Assembly (NCBI GenBank): GCA_050732995.1 | Contig: JBOHSA010000012.1 | Location: 1 to 27,131 of the forward strand | DNA: 27,131 nucleotides | DNA from: JBOHSA01 sp050732995 | Lineage (GTDB): Bacteria > Gemmatimonadota > Gemmatimonadetes > Gemmatimonadales > GWC2-71-9 | Reading direction: 5' to 3' | In this document: positions 24,661 through 27,131 of the stretch, in pieces | Numbering within the stretch: position 1 is the first letter of the stretch | Layout of the letters: each line of letters opens with the position of its first letter | Notes under the pieces: model-generated | What the model was told of the DNA's origin: nothing | Seen by the model: the letters and a program-made list of their open reading frames with translations, nothing else | The model's database searches: none | Translations under genes and position numbers: made by a program

Positions 24661-25220
24661 GGAACGGCTCCGTGGGTTGAGGGTGAGTTGGGAACGAGCG
24701 GCGAGCGAGAAAGATGGCGTTCCGACGGCGCAGGCTCCAGGGCGTCCGCCGGAAAGGACAGCGCCAGCGTTTCACCCGGCGCCAGGGCGAGCCAGCGGGC
24801 CAGCAGGTCGCTGCGGAGCGCGCGCACCGCGGTGAGCTCCCCCGGGGAGAGGGGGCGAAAGGGCGGCACCCCTTGGTGGGCAAGGGAGGTGGCGAGCGCC
24901 TCGCCGAACTCCTCGGTCCCGAGCGGGCGCTGCATCCCCCGTTCCAGATCGAACAGCCCCACGATGTGCTCCGCCCAGAGTGCCTCGGCCGGCAGCCGGG
25001 CGCTGGCGCCGCCGTTGGTGAAGGCGTCCAGGCTCCAGCCGGACGCGACCAGGCCGAAAAACGCCGCCCCGAAGCCGAGGATACTCTCGACCGCGTAGTG
25101 CGTCAGATCATGGATCGGGAAGAACGGATGGACCTTGCGCCACGTGCGCGTGCCGTCGGCCCGGACGCACACCAGCGTCGGCAGCCCGTCGCGGCCCTTC
25201 TTGAGCTGGACGACCATCAC
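24657..25220 (-). CDS. protein of unknown function
   Basis: I do not recognise this 187-residue protein. It is soluble, with no signal peptide or membrane helix. It opens with a basic beta-hairpin (VVQLKKGRDGLPTLVCVRADGTRTWRKV), then FFPIHDLTHYAVESILGFG, whose HDLTHY has two histidines that could bind metal, then AFFGLVASGWSLDAF. A Leu/Ala-rich helical half follows, with a tail rich in Ser and Pro. The ORF is real by codon style, by the ATGA overlap with the DinB gene and by its position in a gene run. ATG at 25220 is the first possible; MMVVQ gives a second in-frame start one codon on. Confidence 0.7.
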   Translation of the reverse strand: MMVVQLKKGRDGLPTLVCVRADGTRTWRKVHPFFPIHDLTHYAVESILGFGAAFFGLVASGWSLDAFTNGGASARLPAEALWAEHIVGLFDLERGMQRPLGTEEFGEALATSLAHQGVPPFRPLSPGELTAVRALRSDLLARWLALAPGETLALSFPADALEPAPSERHLSRSPLVPNSPSTHGAVP

Positions 25221-25251
25221 CGGCTAAACATACGACGACGGCCCCGAGGCG

Positions 25252-26103
25252 TCACCGCCGGGGTAGCGAGAACAGGATCCCCACCTCCGGTGCCCAATCG
25301 GTGGCCTTGGACGTGATGCCGAAGGCGTTGTTGAGCTTGAGGATCACCGAGGGCGTGATGTGCCACTGCGCCTCGGTGATCAGCTCGACTTCGTCCTGGC
25401 TGCCCTCGATTCCCACGTACACGCGCCATCCGGGTGACACCCGCCTGACGTACTCCAGCGCGTATTCACCGAGCTCCAGCGCAGGTTCCTCCAGGGCGTA
25501 CTCCCCGGCGACCCGCAGCGTGAACGTCCCCCAACCAAACCCCCGCGTCACCCCCGTTCCGAACTTGAACTCCCAATCCGGGGTCGCGATCAGGAGCTTC
25601 TTTTTCTGGACGGGCGCGGTGGCTTCGAAATAGCTCCAGACCTCGGGCCGATGCTCATTCTCCCTGATCCAGCGAGCCCGGAGCTGACCCTCAACGTCCC
25701 CCACCCCTGATGCGCGGATCCTCGGCGGAATGCCGGAGGTGTCGCCTGCCGCAGTGTACAGCGTCGCGCTGATCACCGCCGCTTCGACCTCGACCGCGAG
25801 CCAGTCGGTGAGGCCGTACCCGAAGAAGATCAACCCTTCGGTCGCGCGGTACTTGCCGCGGAGGTCCTGGCTCCCCGGGTAGCCCAGCTCGGAGGCTTTA
25901 TACTCCAGGTCGTGGTCGCGATAGTACTCGAGGAACGGGTAGATCAAGAGCTCGCCCCGCCGGACGTAGGTGGCGAACATCGATGTGGCGATACCTGGTC
26001 CCCGGTCGCGCGCGTACGCGGGGCTCGTGTCGCGCTGGGCAGGCGCGCGATCGGGCCACAGGACGATTCCGGCCGCCAGGGCGAGGCTGAACAACCGTCG
26101 CAT
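25252..26103 (-). CDS. outer-membrane-type beta-barrel protein, unknown substrate
   Basis: This 283-residue protein has a signal peptide (MRRLFSLALAAGIVLWPDRAPAQ) followed by repeated amphipathic strands with aromatic belts: LLIYPFLEYYRDHDLEYK, EGLIFFGYGLTDWLAVEVEA, SGVGDVEGQLRARW, GFGWGTFTLRVAGEYAL, WRVYVGIEGSQDEVELI. It ends in a strand, WAPEVGILFSLPRR. The pattern resembles MetA-pathway/transporter-like barrels (Phenol_MetA_deg type), but the substrate is unknown. The start is fixed by GGAGGAGG just before the ATG. It follows an anti-sigma gene by 23 bases and may belong to the same sigma operon. Confidence 0.75.
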   Translation of the reverse strand: MRRLFSLALAAGIVLWPDRAPAQRDTSPAYARDRGPGIATSMFATYVRRGELLIYPFLEYYRDHDLEYKASELGYPGSQDLRGKYRATEGLIFFGYGLTDWLAVEVEAAVISATLYTAAGDTSGIPPRIRASGVGDVEGQLRARWIRENEHRPEVWSYFEATAPVQKKKLLIATPDWEFKFGTGVTRGFGWGTFTLRVAGEYALEEPALELGEYALEYVRRVSPGWRVYVGIEGSQDEVELITEAQWHITPSVILKLNNAFGITSKATDWAPEVGILFSLPRR

Positions 26104-26106
26104 AGG

Positions 26107-26115
26107 ACCTCCTCC
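26107..26115 (-). promoter_or_regulatory. ribosome binding site of the beta-barrel gene
   Basis: On the minus strand GGAGGAGGT sits 3 bases upstream of the ATG at 26103, counted from its last base, and decides that start over an earlier in-frame one in the anti-sigma tail. Confidence 0.6.
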
Positions 26116-26126
26116 AACGCTGGTCA

Positions 26127-26876
26127 TCAAGGGGCAACAGGCGACCCGGGGGTTTGTGACAACGGGAAGACGGAGGGTCCGATGACGCGAGCGCCCTCCT
26201 TGAGGAACACGCGCTGCTCGGCCACCCAAATCTCGACACGGGGAGCGGCGCGGGGAATCTGAATCGCGAAGTTCCCACCCCCTGCCCCCGAGGAACCGCG
26301 GTTGTCGATCACGAGTTGGCCGACGTCGGAGGTAAAGGTCGCGGCGCCGATCGGCGCGCGGACCACCACTTCCGCGCCGTCGGTCAGCGACACCTGAGCC
26401 TGCCCCACGGTCTGGGGTGCGGTGAAGCGGATCACGAGCGCCCGCCCCGGAACGACCGCGATGCCCGCGATGCCCGAGTCCGGGGTCTGGGGTGGCGCAG
26501 GCGCGGGCGGGCGGCTCGAGCCTCCTCCCAACCGCTCGGCGACCGCGCGGACCCACCGCCGGAGCGGCGAGCCGGGCGCGGCGTACGCCACGCCCGCGAG
26601 GCCCAGGGCCAGGAGGATGCCCGCGGCCCACCGGATCCGGGGGGCGAGGAGGCCATGCGCGCGGACCCGGGCCGCGACCGCTTCGGGATCGAGCCGCGGC
26701 ACCGGGTGGTCCACGGCGCGGAGCAGTGCGTGCACCTCGTTCTCGTCGCGCTCCGCCGCCGCGACGCGCTCGCGGCAGGGGGCGCAGCCCGCGAGGTGCT
26801 CGCGCAGGGCGACGACCACCGGCTGCGCGAGCTCGCCATGCAGCAGCCGCTGAACCTGATCGTCGTCAAGGTGCAT
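26127..26876 (-). CDS. zinc-finger anti-sigma factor
   Basis: This 249-residue protein has a cytoplasmic anti-sigma domain with the ZAS pattern H27-x3-C31-x2-C34 in REHLAGCAPCRERV. A single membrane helix follows at about residues 83-100. The extracytoplasmic part has a proline-rich linker and beta-rich repeats (VVVRAPIGAATFTSDVGQLVIDNRG, VEIWVAEQRVFLKEGARV) of unknown ligand. It would hold the ECF sigma factor encoded upstream at the membrane and release it on an envelope signal. Its start overlaps the sigma gene end by 11 bases, the usual arrangement for translationally coupled pairs. Confidence 0.85.
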   Translation of the reverse strand: MHLDDDQVQRLLHGELAQPVVVALREHLAGCAPCRERVAAAERDENEVHALLRAVDHPVPRLDPEAVAARVRAHGLLAPRIRWAAGILLALGLAGVAYAAPGSPLRRWVRAVAERLGGGSSRPPAPAPPQTPDSGIAGIAVVPGRALVIRFTAPQTVGQAQVSLTDGAEVVVRAPIGAATFTSDVGQLVIDNRGSSGAGGGNFAIQIPRAAPRVEIWVAEQRVFLKEGARVIGPSVFPLSQTPGSPVAP

Positions 26877-27131
26877 CGGACCGATCCCCCCCCTCCCCCG
26901 AGTACGTCTCGCGAAACGCCTGCCGGGCGCGCAGCAGCAACGTGCCGACGCTGGTTTGATTCAGTTCCAGAGCCAGCGCGATGTCCCGGTAGCTGTACCC
27001 TTCGGCCCGGAGCAGGAGCAGGCGCCGCTCGCGTTCCGGCAGTCGATCGAGCGCGGCGCGCACCCGCCGGCGCGTCTCGCCGGTGGCCGCCGCCCGGTCG
27101 GGCGACGGCAGCGGGTCGGCGAGCACGCGCT
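26866..27131 (-). CDS. ECF sigma factor, C-terminal part (cut by window edge)
   Basis: About 88 codons are visible; the true start lies beyond 27131. The frame shows region 4: RVRAALDRLPERERRLLLLRAEGYSYRDIALALELNQTSVGTLLLRARQAFRE (quoted here as LDRLPERERRLLLLRAEGYS and DIALALELNQTSVGTLLLRA), the sigma-70 region 4 helix-turn-helix that reads the -35 element. It is paired with the anti-sigma factor downstream, so it likely runs an envelope or stress response. Region 2 is not in the window. Confidence 0.9.
   Translation of the reverse strand, partial: RVLADPLPSPDRAAATGETRRRVRAALDRLPERERRLLLLRAEGYSYRDIALALELNQTSVGTLLLRARQAFRETYSGEGGDRSDAP

Overview
The window is high-GC, densely packed bacterial DNA from a Gram-negative, LPS-making organism. 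The gene content (kds/lpt/rpoN operon, YfhO and UPF0104 membrane proteins, DUF885 hydrolase, YVTN propeller, ECF sigma with zinc-finger anti-sigma) would fit Gemmatimonadota or a related soil phylum. That placement is inference from gene style, not from a marker gene.

Layout. (1) 36-710: a membrane-anchored TPR gene on the + strand. (2) 714-741: a 28-bp sequence with the architecture of a chromosomal dif (XerC/XerD) site, in the 61-bp gap between two convergent genes. To its right, 26 of the 29 genes or remnants listed lie on the minus strand, so most transcription runs towards this site, as expected beside a replication terminus. (3) 772-5696 (minus): UPF0104 flippase-like protein, YfhO-like membrane protein, polyprenol-phosphate mannosyltransferase-like GT2 and diaminopimelate epimerase, the first three joined by short overlaps. 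(4) 5753-8625: a GT4 glycosyltransferase (+), a methyltransferase (-), a decayed YVTN beta-propeller gene and the 17-codon orphan tail of a second propeller. (5) 8625-19200 (minus): a long operon kdsB-pyrG-kdsA-kdsC-kdsD-lptC-lptA-lptB-rpoN-GT2, nearly every junction being an ATGA/GTGA overlap. It makes KDO, activates it with CTP, and exports LPS; rpoN and a membrane GT2 follow at the end. (6) 19232-20659: a PabA/TrpG glutamine amidotransferase (-) and a GAF-domain protein with a four-cysteine tail (+). (7) 20654-21815: a gene graveyard holding three out-of-frame pieces of mtfA, a short SDR N-terminus and the C-terminal part of a PLP-dependent decarboxylase. (8) 21888-27131: a secreted DUF885 hydrolase (+), then minus-strand genes for a Holliday-resolvase-like nuclease, a secreted DinB protein, an unrecognised conserved-looking protein, an outer-membrane-type protein, an anti-sigma factor and the end of an ECF sigma gene cut by the window edge.

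The points I consider most worth checking are the dif site, the ~145-residue N-terminal extension fused to LptB, the 13-bp repeat arrays forming a stem-loop around the lptC start, the G7-TA repeat at the end of the GT2 gene, and the two clusters of decayed genes. I see no tRNA, rRNA, CRISPR array, insertion sequence or phage gene.
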